Source of the DNA: Nitrososphaera sp. UBA217
Lineage (GTDB): Archaea > Thermoproteota > Nitrososphaeria > Nitrososphaerales > Nitrososphaeraceae
Reading direction: 5' to 3'
Assembly: GCA_002501845.1 (NCBI GenBank)
Contig: DAOL01000084.1
Location: 1-9,646, forward strand
DNA: 9,646 nucleotides
Both the position numbers and the translations under genes were made by a program. Below, piece after piece: positions 1 to 6,134 of the stretch. The notes under the pieces are model-generated. The model worked only from the letters and a program-made list of their open reading frames with translations. It was not told where the DNA came from and searched no databases. Position 1 is the first letter of the stretch; each line of letters opens with the position of its first letter.

Positions 1-512
1 CCAAGGCCGAGATCCAGCAGTGCCTTTTTCAGATCTTTGGTCTTAGCAATTGATTCAATGCCGTTTAAAACAATTATAGGGAGTTTTACCTTGTCGCCTA
101 TCTTGTGGCCTCGATGTTGGACCAGCTCCTTTCTGGCAGTCGCCGCTATTGCAGAGCAAAGCCCGAGCTGCCTTTCCTTGTGGTTGATTTTCTTATAGAT
201 CATCTTCCACGATTCTGGTGGGTGGGCAACCCTGCCGTGCCTGACGCTGGCCACGCTTGCAGCCTGACCTGCCCTCGGGAAACCTTCGCCTCGAGCCCTT
301 GCAAGTCTTGCAATGCCAAGGCCGGTGTTGCGCGACTCTGCGCTCACCATTTCGCCTGCAGCAGGATAGCGTCCCTGCCTCTGGTACGAGTGTGACAGCA
401 GGTTCACGTAGACCTTATGGATTACTTCTGGTCTGTAAGGTGTGTCAAATACGATAGGCAACTCAATTTCGCCCACTTCTTTGCCACTTACCGCAACGAC
501 TTTGGCCTTCAT
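1..512 (-). CDS. rpl4: Large-subunit ribosomal protein L4 (uL4), 3' end beyond window
   Basis: Assembly protein of the 50S subunit whose long internal loop lines the peptide exit tunnel. The first 170 residues are visible; archaeal L4 is usually about 250-280 residues, so the C-terminal third lies beyond the left edge. The extended Arg/Gly-rich loop (about residues 44-100) ends in RVAHPP (94-99), close to the RRAHPP usual in archaeal L4. After it come a helix with SAIAATARKEL (120-130) and the strand LPIIVLNGIE (144-153). The start is the ATG at 512. It shares its A with the TAA stop of rpl3 (TAATG), so translation is probably coupled to L3. L3-L4 is the conserved order at the head of the S10-type ribosomal operon. 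The identification is firm; only the 3' end is missing. Confidence 0.95.
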   Translation of the reverse strand, partial: MKAKVVAVSGKEVGEIELPIVFDTPYRPEVIHKVYVNLLSHSYQRQGRYPAAGEMVSAESRNTGLGIARLARARGEGFPRAGQAASVASVRHGRVAHPPESWKMIYKKINHKERQLGLCSAIAATARKELVQHRGHKIGDKVKLPIIVLNGIESIAKTKDLKKALLDLGL

Positions 513-1510
513 TATTCAACGACAACCTCCAGAACCTTTGGATCAAGCACCTTCTTTGGGACGTTGCGTATCGGGTGTCTCATCTTGATCAGGCGCTTTG
601 GAACGCCTGGAACCGAGCCTCTGACTATTATGTAGTCACCCTTGACGAGACCGAAGTGCTTGAAACCGCCTGAAGGGTTTATCGAATTCTGGCCGTCTTT
701 TTCGGTGTTTGACATGGCAAGTATGCGTTTGTTGTATTCGGTCCTCTGGTGGAATCCCCTCTGACCCTGTCTGGCAACGGTGTACATGACTACTGCTGGC
801 GAGATAGGACCGAGCGTTCCTACTGCGCGGACGCTTTTTCTTGACTTGTGCTGTTTTCTCTTGATTCCAAACCTTGTAACAGGGCCTTCAATGCCCTTGC
901 CACGGGTTATGCCAAAAACATCAATGTTCTGTCCAACCTGAAAAATGTCGCTCGCAGTGACTTCCCTGCCAAGGACCCCTTTGACGTAGTCGTATTGCGA
1001 TTTTGCGTCCCTACCTGATACCGCCATTTCAAAAACAAACGGGGTCTTTTGAGAAAGGCCGACGGAATTTGGAGAAACTGCAACTATTGCAAAGACGGAG
1101 CTTGCGGCGCCAACTATGCCTTCTGCCTTTGCAAAGGCTTCTTCACTGGTCTTGGCGTCAAATTTCCGCGGCAGCTCTTTTGGCACGTCCTTCGCATAGA
1201 CATCAAAAATCGCATGTTGACCATAAAGGTCTTTCTTGTAACCGCGGATACCAATCACCCTAACTGGAGGTGTCACGATTACAGTTGAGGGGTTGAGCAG
1301 CTGCTTGCCGAAGTTCGGAGTCTTTTCCCTGTCATCAATTGTCAATACGTGAATACTGCCGGCTTTAAAACCTGCAAATCCTGAAAGTGAGCTCTTTTCT
1401 GCTACGAGTCGAGGCCAAGTTCTAACTCTTGCCTCAAGGCTCTTCGCTCTAGCCCTTGGTCTGAAGGCAACACTACCCCTCCTCGGAGCACTGTACTTTC
1501 GATGACCCAT
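512..1510 (-). CDS. rpl3: Large-subunit ribosomal protein L3 (uL3)
   Basis: Core 50S protein placed near the peptidyl-transferase centre and one of the first to bind 23S rRNA. The 332 residues match the usual archaeal/eukaryotic L3 size (about 330-400) and exceed bacterial L3 (about 210). The N-terminus MGHRKYSAPRRGSVAF is the basic archaeal extension. GKGIEGPVTRFGIKRKQ (205-221) is the central basic segment. GQRGFHQRTEYNKRI (249-263) carries His254, aligned by eye with the histidine that is methylated in eukaryotic L3. GDYIIVRGSVPGVPKRL (291-307) is the conserved C-terminal barrel segment. The start is ATG 1510; a nearby ATG at 1523 is out of frame. A TATA-like box lies 28-36 nt upstream, just after the SPOUT stop, so the gene probably has its own promoter. 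It overlaps rpl4 by one base (TAATG). Confidence 0.97.
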   Translation of the reverse strand: MGHRKYSAPRRGSVAFRPRARAKSLEARVRTWPRLVAEKSSLSGFAGFKAGSIHVLTIDDREKTPNFGKQLLNPSTVIVTPPVRVIGIRGYKKDLYGQHAIFDVYAKDVPKELPRKFDAKTSEEAFAKAEGIVGAASSVFAIVAVSPNSVGLSQKTPFVFEMAVSGRDAKSQYDYVKGVLGREVTASDIFQVGQNIDVFGITRGKGIEGPVTRFGIKRKQHKSRKSVRAVGTLGPISPAVVMYTVARQGQRGFHQRTEYNKRILAMSNTEKDGQNSINPSGGFKHFGLVKGDYIIVRGSVPGVPKRLIKMRHPIRNVPKKVLDPKVLEVVVE

Positions 1511-1537
1511 AGATACTCTGCATCACTCTGCCTGTCC

Positions 1538-1546
1538 CTTTAATAA
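1538..1546 (-). promoter_or_regulatory. Box A (TATA) candidate for rpl3-rpl4
   Basis: The minus strand reads TTATTAAAG, followed by GG. Its centre is 32 nt before the rpl3 ATG, which predicts a transcript start about 6 nt before the ATG and so almost no leader. It lies in the 37-nt gap right after the SPOUT stop codon. Inferred from spacing and composition only. Confidence 0.5.
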
Positions 1547-1547
1547 G

Positions 1548-2408
1548 TTATTTGAAGTGAGCAGAGCGATTGCTTGCCGGCAGAAAGTTATTGAGTAATG
1601 CCAAAGTTCCAAGTACAGCTTCTTCCAACCGGACTGTTTCCGTACCTTGGTTCGGAAACATGTTGACGACAAATTCGTACGGTTTCGTGCTAGTGCCTTC
1701 CTTTGCAAGAATATTTGGCACGCCGTACTTTGGCGCTCCAAATGCAACAAGGATATTCTGCACATTTTTGGCGCGTTCGGCCAGCTTGGCTTCTACATTC
1801 TTGAAGTAGCTGCCCTTCCTTGACGCGATGACGACTTCGGTATTTTCTGCGCTCGCAAGTAGCTTGCTGAGCGACGGCACTTCTTTTACCTCGTAACCCC
1901 AGTACTCAATGATGTCTTCTTCTGTTGCCTCAATCGCCTTCAGGTTGGGATATGGCGAGATGAACTTGACGTTCAGCTTTTTGCCCTCAAAGCCCTGGCC
2001 ACCAAACGGCACCAATGACCCAAGCCCGACTTCAACAAACAGCTGCCCCTTGACCTTGGCGATGATTCCTGTGCGCACGTCGCCAGCCTTGACGCGTTTG
2101 ATGTCTTCTGGTGGTCTGTGGTGCGGCGCCTTGATCGGATGTAGTATGCCTGCGTATTCTAGCTGATGCATCCTTGGATATATTATCTTGCGGAGGTACT
2201 GGGGAGTGTCAAGGTAGCGCAAAATCGTTTTGAGCAAATCAGAATCGTCCCTTTCAAACTGTGATAATGGGTCTTGGTAAATGTATATCCTCTTTACTCT
2301 AAAGATAGAGCAGGCGCGCGCAAACTGTGCAATCTTGATGCTCTTGTCGCGCCTTGTCTGCTCGTCTGAAAGCGAAGAGTCTGGTATTGCGACCCAGAGA
2401 TCCGGCAT
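1548..2408 (-). CDS. SPOUT-fold RNA methyltransferase, COG2106 / MTH1 family
   Basis: Predicted SAM-dependent RNA methyltransferase of the trefoil-knot SPOUT class, 286 residues, related by resemblance to archaeal MTH1 and eukaryotic SPOUT1/C9orf114. The N-terminal Rossmann half begins LWVAIPDSSLSD, and the family hallmark YLDTPQYLRKIIYP spans 65-78. An inserted OB-like RNA-binding segment lies at about 107-155 (GDVRTGIIAKVKGQLFVEVG). The knot is formed by ILVAFGAPKYGV (219-230) and NQGTETVRLEEA (253-264), where SAM should bind. The methylated base cannot be read from sequence; a ribosomal RNA target fits the position beside rpl3, a recurrent archaeal arrangement, but that is inference. The start ATG 2408 shares its A with the TAA stop of the upstream thiol-protein gene, so the pair is probably translationally coupled. 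A 37-nt gap separates it from rpl3. Confidence 0.9.
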   Translation of the reverse strand: MPDLWVAIPDSSLSDEQTRRDKSIKIAQFARACSIFRVKRIYIYQDPLSQFERDDSDLLKTILRYLDTPQYLRKIIYPRMHQLEYAGILHPIKAPHHRPPEDIKRVKAGDVRTGIIAKVKGQLFVEVGLGSLVPFGGQGFEGKKLNVKFISPYPNLKAIEATEEDIIEYWGYEVKEVPSLSKLLASAENTEVVIASRKGSYFKNVEAKLAERAKNVQNILVAFGAPKYGVPNILAKEGTSTKPYEFVVNMFPNQGTETVRLEEAVLGTLALLNNFLPASNRSAHFK

Positions 2409-3070
2409 TACTCCTTCAGCAGCTCTTCAACTGGGCCTTCTAAAAAGCCATTTGATCCAAAAAACGTTGAACGCAAGACGCCCTTCCTGTCGATGAGGAT
2501 GCTTGATGGAGTCCCGCGCAGGGCATACTCTTCAAAGGTTTTGGCAGAGTATTCCTTTGATCTAAGGTACTGTTCCACACGCTCAACCAGCATCTTCAGG
2601 TCCTTTTCAGTGTATGATCTAAAGTCAGGGACATTGGCCTCGATGAAGTCCATTATTTTGCCGTCTGTCAACTGGCTTGATTCTTTCTTTAGCAAATCCA
2701 TTCCTACTTGAAATGGCATCTCGTAGGGCAGCTTGTTGCCATCCTTTAATTGACCATATTGCGCCAGTGTACGGTACGTCTCGCCGATGACCTCTCCAGT
2801 CGTGACGAGTTTTTGTAGGTTTTCAAGCGTATTTTTGTCAAAATCCTCAAAGGCGGTTGCCAATCCTAAGACAGTTATCCCTTTGTCATTGTACTTCTTG
2901 TAAATGTTTATTGCCTCTGGGATTCCATAGAGGAAGCACCCGGGGCAGTTGACTTGAAAAACTTCGACCAAGATTACATTTCCTTTTTCCTCGTCAATGT
3001 TAGTGGGCTTTCCATGAACCCAGCTGGAAACTTCAAGGTTCGGGGCCTTGGTGCCTATTTTTGCTACCAT
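2408..3070 (-). CDS. Thioredoxin-fold thiol protein with CPGC motif (AhpC/TSA-TlpA type)
   Basis: Predicted cytoplasmic thiol-disulfide oxidoreductase or peroxiredoxin-like protein, 220 residues, with no signal peptide or membrane segment. The start KIGTKAPNLEVSSW and strand NVILVEVFQVNCPGCF are typical of the AhpC/TSA and TlpA/ResA branch, with redox pair Cys42-Pro-Gly-Cys45. The cis-proline loop is GTPSS (186-190, Pro188), followed by the strand ILIDRKGVLR. Between the central strand (about 64-73) and the cis-Pro lies about 110 residues, longer than in a plain thioredoxin and mostly charged and helical (about 76-110, 125-180), so the partner surface is unusual. CPGC is an atypical active-site dipeptide (thioredoxin CGPC, DsbA CPHC), so redox direction is not predictable. 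The start ATG 3070 lies 29 nt after a TATA-like box. Its stop overlaps the SPOUT start. The fold is secure; the substrate is unknown. Confidence 0.85.
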   Translation of the reverse strand: MVAKIGTKAPNLEVSSWVHGKPTNIDEEKGNVILVEVFQVNCPGCFLYGIPEAINIYKKYNDKGITVLGLATAFEDFDKNTLENLQKLVTTGEVIGETYRTLAQYGQLKDGNKLPYEMPFQVGMDLLKKESSQLTDGKIMDFIEANVPDFRSYTEKDLKMLVERVEQYLRSKEYSAKTFEEYALRGTPSSILIDRKGVLRSTFFGSNGFLEGPVEELLKE

Positions 3071-3095
3071 TGTGCAATTCAGCTTTGCAGCTATT

Positions 3096-3103
3096 TCTTA
3101 TAA
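3096..3103 (-). promoter_or_regulatory. Box A candidate for the thiol protein-SPOUT pair
   Basis: TTATAAGA on the minus strand, centred about 29 nt before ATG 3070 and a few bases after the psmA stop. The spacing predicts a leaderless or nearly leaderless mRNA and partial independence from psmA transcription. Confidence 0.5.
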
Positions 3104-3108
3104 TTTTA

Positions 3109-3846
3109 TCAGGCGCCCCGCTTTGAGGTCTTGTCTCTGGCCATCGAAGCGTATCTCTCTATCTCTTCGTCCTCTATCTTGCGCATCGTCTTTGTCTTGT
3201 TGTCGATTATCGCCATCTTTAAGTGCCTTGTACCTGTCTTTTCCTCGCTTACCAGATAGATAGATTCGATTGCAAGTGCAGCACCTTCGTCAAGCCCGAT
3301 ATCCACCTTGTAGCTCTTTTCCAGAAATTCTGTTACCTGATCGCTGCCGGCCCCGATAGCTACTGCATCATAGCCGATGTAAGTACCGCTCGGGTCTGTC
3401 AAGAAAAGCTCGGAGCCGTTCTTGTCAACGCCTGCAAGTATGAGCGCAACACCGAAGGGCCTTACACCAGCGTACTGCGTAAACTGCTGCGCCATATCTG
3501 CAATATTCTTGGCAACGCCTTCTACGTCCACTGGTTCGTCATAGATTAGCCGGTTGCTCTGGGCAAAAAACCGGGCGTGGTCGACTTGCGTACGCGCGTC
3601 AGGGATATAGCCTGCTGCTGCAATGCCAATGTGATCGTCAACTTGGAAGATCTTTTGGGTTACGTTTGATATCTGAAGCTTTCTTGCCTTTTCTTCAACT
3701 GCAAGTATTACGCCGTCTTTGGTCTTGACTCCTATTGCTAATGTCCCGCGTCTGACGGTCTCAATAGCGTATTCTACCTGGTAAAGCCTGCCGTCCGGCG
3801 AAAATACGGTAATGGCTCTGTCATAGCCCGCTGCTGCTGGTAACAA
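3109..3846 (-). CDS. psmA: Proteasome alpha subunit
   Basis: Forms the outer heptameric rings of the archaeal 20S proteasome; it gates substrate entry and docks AAA ATPases and is not itself proteolytic. 245 residues, the normal archaeal length. The N-terminal alpha signature runs from GYDRAITVFSPDGRLYQVEY (7-26) and includes the YDR gate motif (8-10). TVRRGTLAIGV (30-40), the Lys65 region (TQKIF) and AAAGYIPDAR (76-85) line the inter-subunit pocket used by HbYX ATPase tails in homologues (positions aligned by eye). GVRPFGVALILAGVD (127-141) is the conserved central strand. The predicted start is TTG 3846; the only nearby upstream in-frame ATG (3858) is followed directly by TAG. The alpha signature begins a few residues after the TTG, as in homologues, so little N-terminus can be missing. 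It diverges from the DUF371 gene. Confidence 0.95.
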   Translation of the reverse strand: MLPAAAGYDRAITVFSPDGRLYQVEYAIETVRRGTLAIGVKTKDGVILAVEEKARKLQISNVTQKIFQVDDHIGIAAAGYIPDARTQVDHARFFAQSNRLIYDEPVDVEGVAKNIADMAQQFTQYAGVRPFGVALILAGVDKNGSELFLTDPSGTYIGYDAVAIGAGSDQVTEFLEKSYKVDIGLDEGAALAIESIYLVSEEKTGTRHLKMAIIDNKTKTMRKIEDEEIERYASMARDKTSKRGA

Positions 3847-3873
3847 TTCAATCTACATTTTTTGTAATGTTCC

Positions 3874-3880
3874 ATTTAAG
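3874..3880 (-). promoter_or_regulatory. Box A candidate for psmA
   Basis: CTTAAAT on the minus strand, centred about 31 nt before the proposed TTG start at 3846. A transcript start near 3850 would lie downstream of the ATG-TAG at 3858 and supports the TTG start. It sits in the divergent psmA/DUF371 control region. Confidence 0.45.
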
Positions 3881-3922
3881 CCTAACTATGAAGCCTATGC
3901 CCAAAAGCAAATGCAAGCTTGA

Positions 3923-3930
3923 TTTTAATA
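3923..3930 (+). promoter_or_regulatory. Box A candidate for the DUF371 gene
   Basis: TTTTAATA, centred 28 nt before ATG 3955, which predicts a leaderless transcript. It argues against the in-frame TTG at 3919, which lies upstream of this box. Confidence 0.55.
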
Positions 3931-3954
3931 TCGTCCAAATCATGGGACTTGCAT

Positions 3955-4374
3955 ATGATTCAGGACGAAGTGACATTTTACGGCCACCCAAACGTCCGGT
4001 CGCTCCATAGCAAGACAGCCGAGATAACCAGGGATGATCACTTGACGCTGAGAGGCGACTGCATTATAGGTGTGCGGGCAAGCAAAGCATGCGCTGACTT
4101 CGACCAAAATCTAAGACGCAGACTGAGATCAAACGACTCTGTCGTCAGGATAGAGATAATGGTCGGCGATGAATCATTTCTTATAAACGGGAAAGGTGAC
4201 GAGCGGTTTACCCTGCAAAACCCTCACGACATCGTGATACGCAAGACTGGCTTCGTCTGCCCCCGCACAATGTCAGTCAGGTGTGACAGGGCCTCTTCTG
4301 ATGTGCCAAGGAAAATGGTCAGGATGCTGCAGGACACGGAGGAAAGGGGGATATTCAGGATCACTGTCGAATAG
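3955..4374 (+). CDS. DUF371 family archaeal protein, function unknown
   Basis: 139 residues from ATG 3955. An in-frame TTG at 3919 would add 12 residues but lies upstream of the TATA box, so it is rejected. The family resemblance (DUF371/COG2090, a small archaeal family without settled function) rests on YGHPNVRSLHSKTAEIT (9-25), LTLRGDCIIGVRASKACADF (30-49) and LQNPHDIVIRKTGF (87-100). It contains Cys36, Cys45, Cys102 and Cys110, which could matter for metal or redox chemistry, although no CxxC pair is present. It looks soluble, beta-rich and basic near 51-58 (QNLRRRLR), with no signal peptide. The gene diverges from psmA and ends exactly against the stop of the convergent regulator gene (TAG then CTA). 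I do not assign a reaction. Confidence 0.85.
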   Translation: MIQDEVTFYGHPNVRSLHSKTAEITRDDHLTLRGDCIIGVRASKACADFDQNLRRRLRSNDSVVRIEIMVGDESFLINGKGDERFTLQNPHDIVIRKTGFVCPRTMSVRCDRASSDVPRKMVRMLQDTEERGIFRITVE

Positions 4375-4935
4375 CTACTTTTTTGGCTGCTCTTTCCCTA
4401 TAATCAATTCCGCGTACTCTTTTCTGTCCATGGCTTTTGCTAGCGCGGCACTCACTATTTCCAGCGCGGCATACTCTTTGTAGTGGTCTCCCTTGCACTG
4501 GCCGCAAGCATCCTTTCCGACAAACGCCGCAATAAATTTCTTGTCTTCAAGCACGCTTTTCAAAATCTTGAACATTTTCGTACCGGTGTCGTCGACGAGC
4601 TTGACATGTTTTTCGAGATCCGGCATATCATAGCTGAATGCTCTTAGCGTAGGCGAATAATACTTCATCACCGCACCTCTAACTTCGACCATTTTAGTAG
4701 CCTGAATTAAGCCAGCACTTTTGAGCGTGTCCAAATGATGTCTGATGGTAGTTGTCGCCTTCTTGTAGCCAGAGCTGCCTAGTGTTTTGGTGATTTCTTC
4801 GGCACACATTTGCACGTGGCTCAAGATTTCAAGGATTTTGATCCTGACGGGGTCGTTTAAGGCCTGGGCAGCGGAGTATCCAAGCGTGGTCACTCTTTTT
4901 ATCTTAATGTCCCTCTGAAACAACGTTTCAACCAT
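4375..4935 (-). CDS. ArsR-like winged-helix transcriptional regulator with C-terminal CxxC
   Basis: Predicted DNA-binding regulator, 186 residues from ATG 4935. An in-frame ATG at 4956 would add seven residues, but a TATA-like box at 4961-4968 is too close to it and well placed for 4935. The winged helix spans about 18-97: AAQALNDPVRIKILEILSH (22-40) is the ArsR-type first helix, CAEEITKTL leads the turn, KKATTTIRHHLDTLKSAGLI (58-77) contains the recognition helix, and VEVRGAVMKYYSP (83-95) is the wing. A helical C-terminal domain (about 105-180) includes CGQC (144-147), a possible metal or redox sensing pair together with His151; no ligand can be deduced. It converges with DUF371 with no spacer. 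GTCTAA/TTAGAC repeats upstream may be its own operator (inference). Confidence 0.85.
   Translation of the reverse strand: MVETLFQRDIKIKRVTTLGYSAAQALNDPVRIKILEILSHVQMCAEEITKTLGSSGYKKATTTIRHHLDTLKSAGLIQATKMVEVRGAVMKYYSPTLRAFSYDMPDLEKHVKLVDDTGTKMFKILKSVLEDKKFIAAFVGKDACGQCKGDHYKEYAALEIVSAALAKAMDRKEYAELIIGKEQPKK
4379..4384 (+). terminator. T-run, possible terminator of the DUF371 gene
   Basis: Six T residues begin five bases after the DUF371 TAG stop. Archaeal transcription often ends at short T-runs without a hairpin. The run lies just inside the 3' end of the convergent regulator gene. Confidence 0.35.
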
Positions 4936-4960
4936 CGTGATTCTAGAATTGTACATGCAT

Positions 4961-4968
4961 AGTAAAAG
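4961..4968 (-). promoter_or_regulatory. Box A candidate for the ArsR-like regulator
   Basis: CTTTTACT on the minus strand, centred about 29 nt before ATG 4935. It supports the shorter regulator start and a leaderless transcript. A stronger-looking TATA (CTATATAA, 5040-5047) lies farther upstream and could drive a transcript with a leader. Confidence 0.45.
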
Positions 4969-5214
4969 GCGATGATCAAATAGTTTTGTCTAAGCTGTTA
5001 AATGGTCTAACTAACATCGTCGCGTTGTGATATTAGACTCTATATAACGATTGTTACTATTGTGCTAATATGCTGCTTGTAACGCTATGATAATTAGGAT
5101 AACAGCCCGGTAATTATTGCAAATATCTGCCCCGGGCGCCCGTCCTAATCTCTATGACCGATTTTAATCGTACAAGCTGGTCAAAAGGCGGCAAAAAGCA
5201 GGTCTGAAATTGAG
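4969..5214. other. AT-rich intergenic region with repeated hexamers, no gene seen
   Basis: It lies between the regulator promoter and the purC stop; only very short ORFs occur. It holds GTCTAA at 4988-4993 and 5005-5010 with the inverted copy TTAGAC at 5033-5038. ATATTAG (5030-5036) faces CTAATAT (5065-5071) around the TATA-like CTATATAA (5040-5047). A GC-rich patch holds GCCCGG (5105-5110), CCGGGC (5132-5137) and the perfect palindrome CGGGCGCCCG (5133-5142). TGACC (5155-5159) faces GGTCA (5179-5183). The 3' part probably carries the purC transcript end. A small RNA cannot be excluded, but nothing specific supports one. Confidence 0.5.
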
Positions 5215-6048
5215 CTATAATTTGCGGCCGCTTATGCGTTCATAGGCCAACACGTATCGCCGGCTGAGCTCTTCTACCACTTCAGGCGCCACTTCGGGCG
5301 ATTCGGGTTTTTTGCCTTCCTTGGCAAGCATGTCCACCTTGTCCTTGAATCCTGTCTTGATAAGCCAGTCACGCAGGAGCTGCTTGTCATAGCTTTCCTG
5401 AGTTTTGCCAGGCTGGTAGTCTGTCTTGAGCCACAGTCGGTATTCGTCAGGCCCGAGCGAATCTCCAAGGACAATGTCGCCCTTTTCATTTCTACCAAAC
5501 TCAAACTTGATGTCTGCGATGATAAAGTTGGCCCGTTCTACGATCTTGCTCATTTTTTCATATAGTGATATCGATGTTTCTTCGAGGTAGTCATAGTCTT
5601 TGCCAGGCAAAATGCCAGACGATATTACCTCCTGCCTGGGTACTGGTATATCGTGTTCTTCCGACTTTGTCGTCGGGTCAAAAATGGGCCGCGGCAGCTT
5701 CGACGCTATGACAGGCTCGAAGTTTGAAGGCAGCTCGTTTCCCAAGCGATCTTTGTATCGGTCTACAAAGCTGCCGTAAAAGTATCCCCTCACCACGCAT
5801 TCAACGGGTATCATTTCGAGCCTCCTCACCTCCATCTTGTCCTTGTCTACCACCTTTACCATGTGGTGTGGTGTCTGAAGCGCGTCGAACCAGAACTGCC
5901 CGAACCTGCAGAGCACTTCTCCTTTCCTTGGTATGGACGTGGCCATCTTAACGTCAAAGGCCGAAACTCGGTCTGAAAAGTGGAACAGAATGTTACCGTT
6001 GCCAAGCTCGTAAATGTCCTTCACCTTGCCCTTGCGCAGAAGCCTCAT
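5215..6048 (-). CDS. purC: Phosphoribosylaminoimidazole-succinocarboxamide synthase (SAICAR synthetase)
   Basis: Joins CAIR with aspartate using ATP to give SAICAR in de novo purine synthesis, in the cytoplasm. 277 residues, typical for PurC. Motifs in order: KGKVKDIYE (6-14, nucleotide-binding strand), FSDRVSAFDV (24-33), VECVVRGYFYGSF (82-94), PIFDPTTKSEEHD (121-133, substrate loop), DIKFEFG (179-185) and LGDSLGPDEYRLW (194-206). The start ATG 6048 is preferred: a TATA-like box at 6071-6080 lies 27 nt upstream and the protein starts directly with the conserved strand. An in-frame TTG at 6072 would add eight residues and has its own possible box near 6098-6105, so it cannot be ruled out. The gene diverges from purK-purE, which make its substrate CAIR. 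Confidence 0.95.
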   Translation of the reverse strand: MRLLRKGKVKDIYELGNGNILFHFSDRVSAFDVKMATSIPRKGEVLCRFGQFWFDALQTPHHMVKVVDKDKMEVRRLEMIPVECVVRGYFYGSFVDRYKDRLGNELPSNFEPVIASKLPRPIFDPTTKSEEHDIPVPRQEVISSGILPGKDYDYLEETSISLYEKMSKIVERANFIIADIKFEFGRNEKGDIVLGDSLGPDEYRLWLKTDYQPGKTQESYDKQLLRDWLIKTGFKDKVDMLAKEGKKPESPEVAPEVVEELSRRYVLAYERISGRKL

Positions 6049-6070
6049 CGCAATGCCTTGCTTTCCCTGC

Positions 6071-6105
6071 AATAAAAAATCTATCTGATTGAAAAGACTT
6101 TTAAC
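6071..6105. promoter_or_regulatory. Divergent purC / purK-purE promoter region
   Basis: On the minus strand ATTTTTTATT (6071-6080) is centred about 27 nt before the purC ATG. On the plus strand CTTTTAAC (6098-6105) is centred about 33 nt before the purK ATG at 6135. Its minus-strand reading GTTAAAAG could instead serve a purC TTG start at 6072. The plus-strand box partly overlaps the near-palindrome AAAAGACTTTT (6092-6102). Inferred from spacing. Confidence 0.5.
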
Positions 6106-6134
6106 GCTGCTGCGAATCAGCTATTACCAAACTA

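Noticed and set aside
105..635. Several plus-strand ORFs of 66-96 codons
   Set aside because: They lie antisense to rpl4 and rpl3, whose protein motifs are clear; the plus-strand peptides are low in protein character.
1523..1765. Minus-strand ORF of 80 codons
   Set aside because: It lies in another frame within the end of the SPOUT gene, whose knot motifs occupy the same bases.
3223..3549. Plus-strand ORF of 108 codons
   Set aside because: It is antisense to psmA; the frame is open only because of the codon pattern of the real gene.
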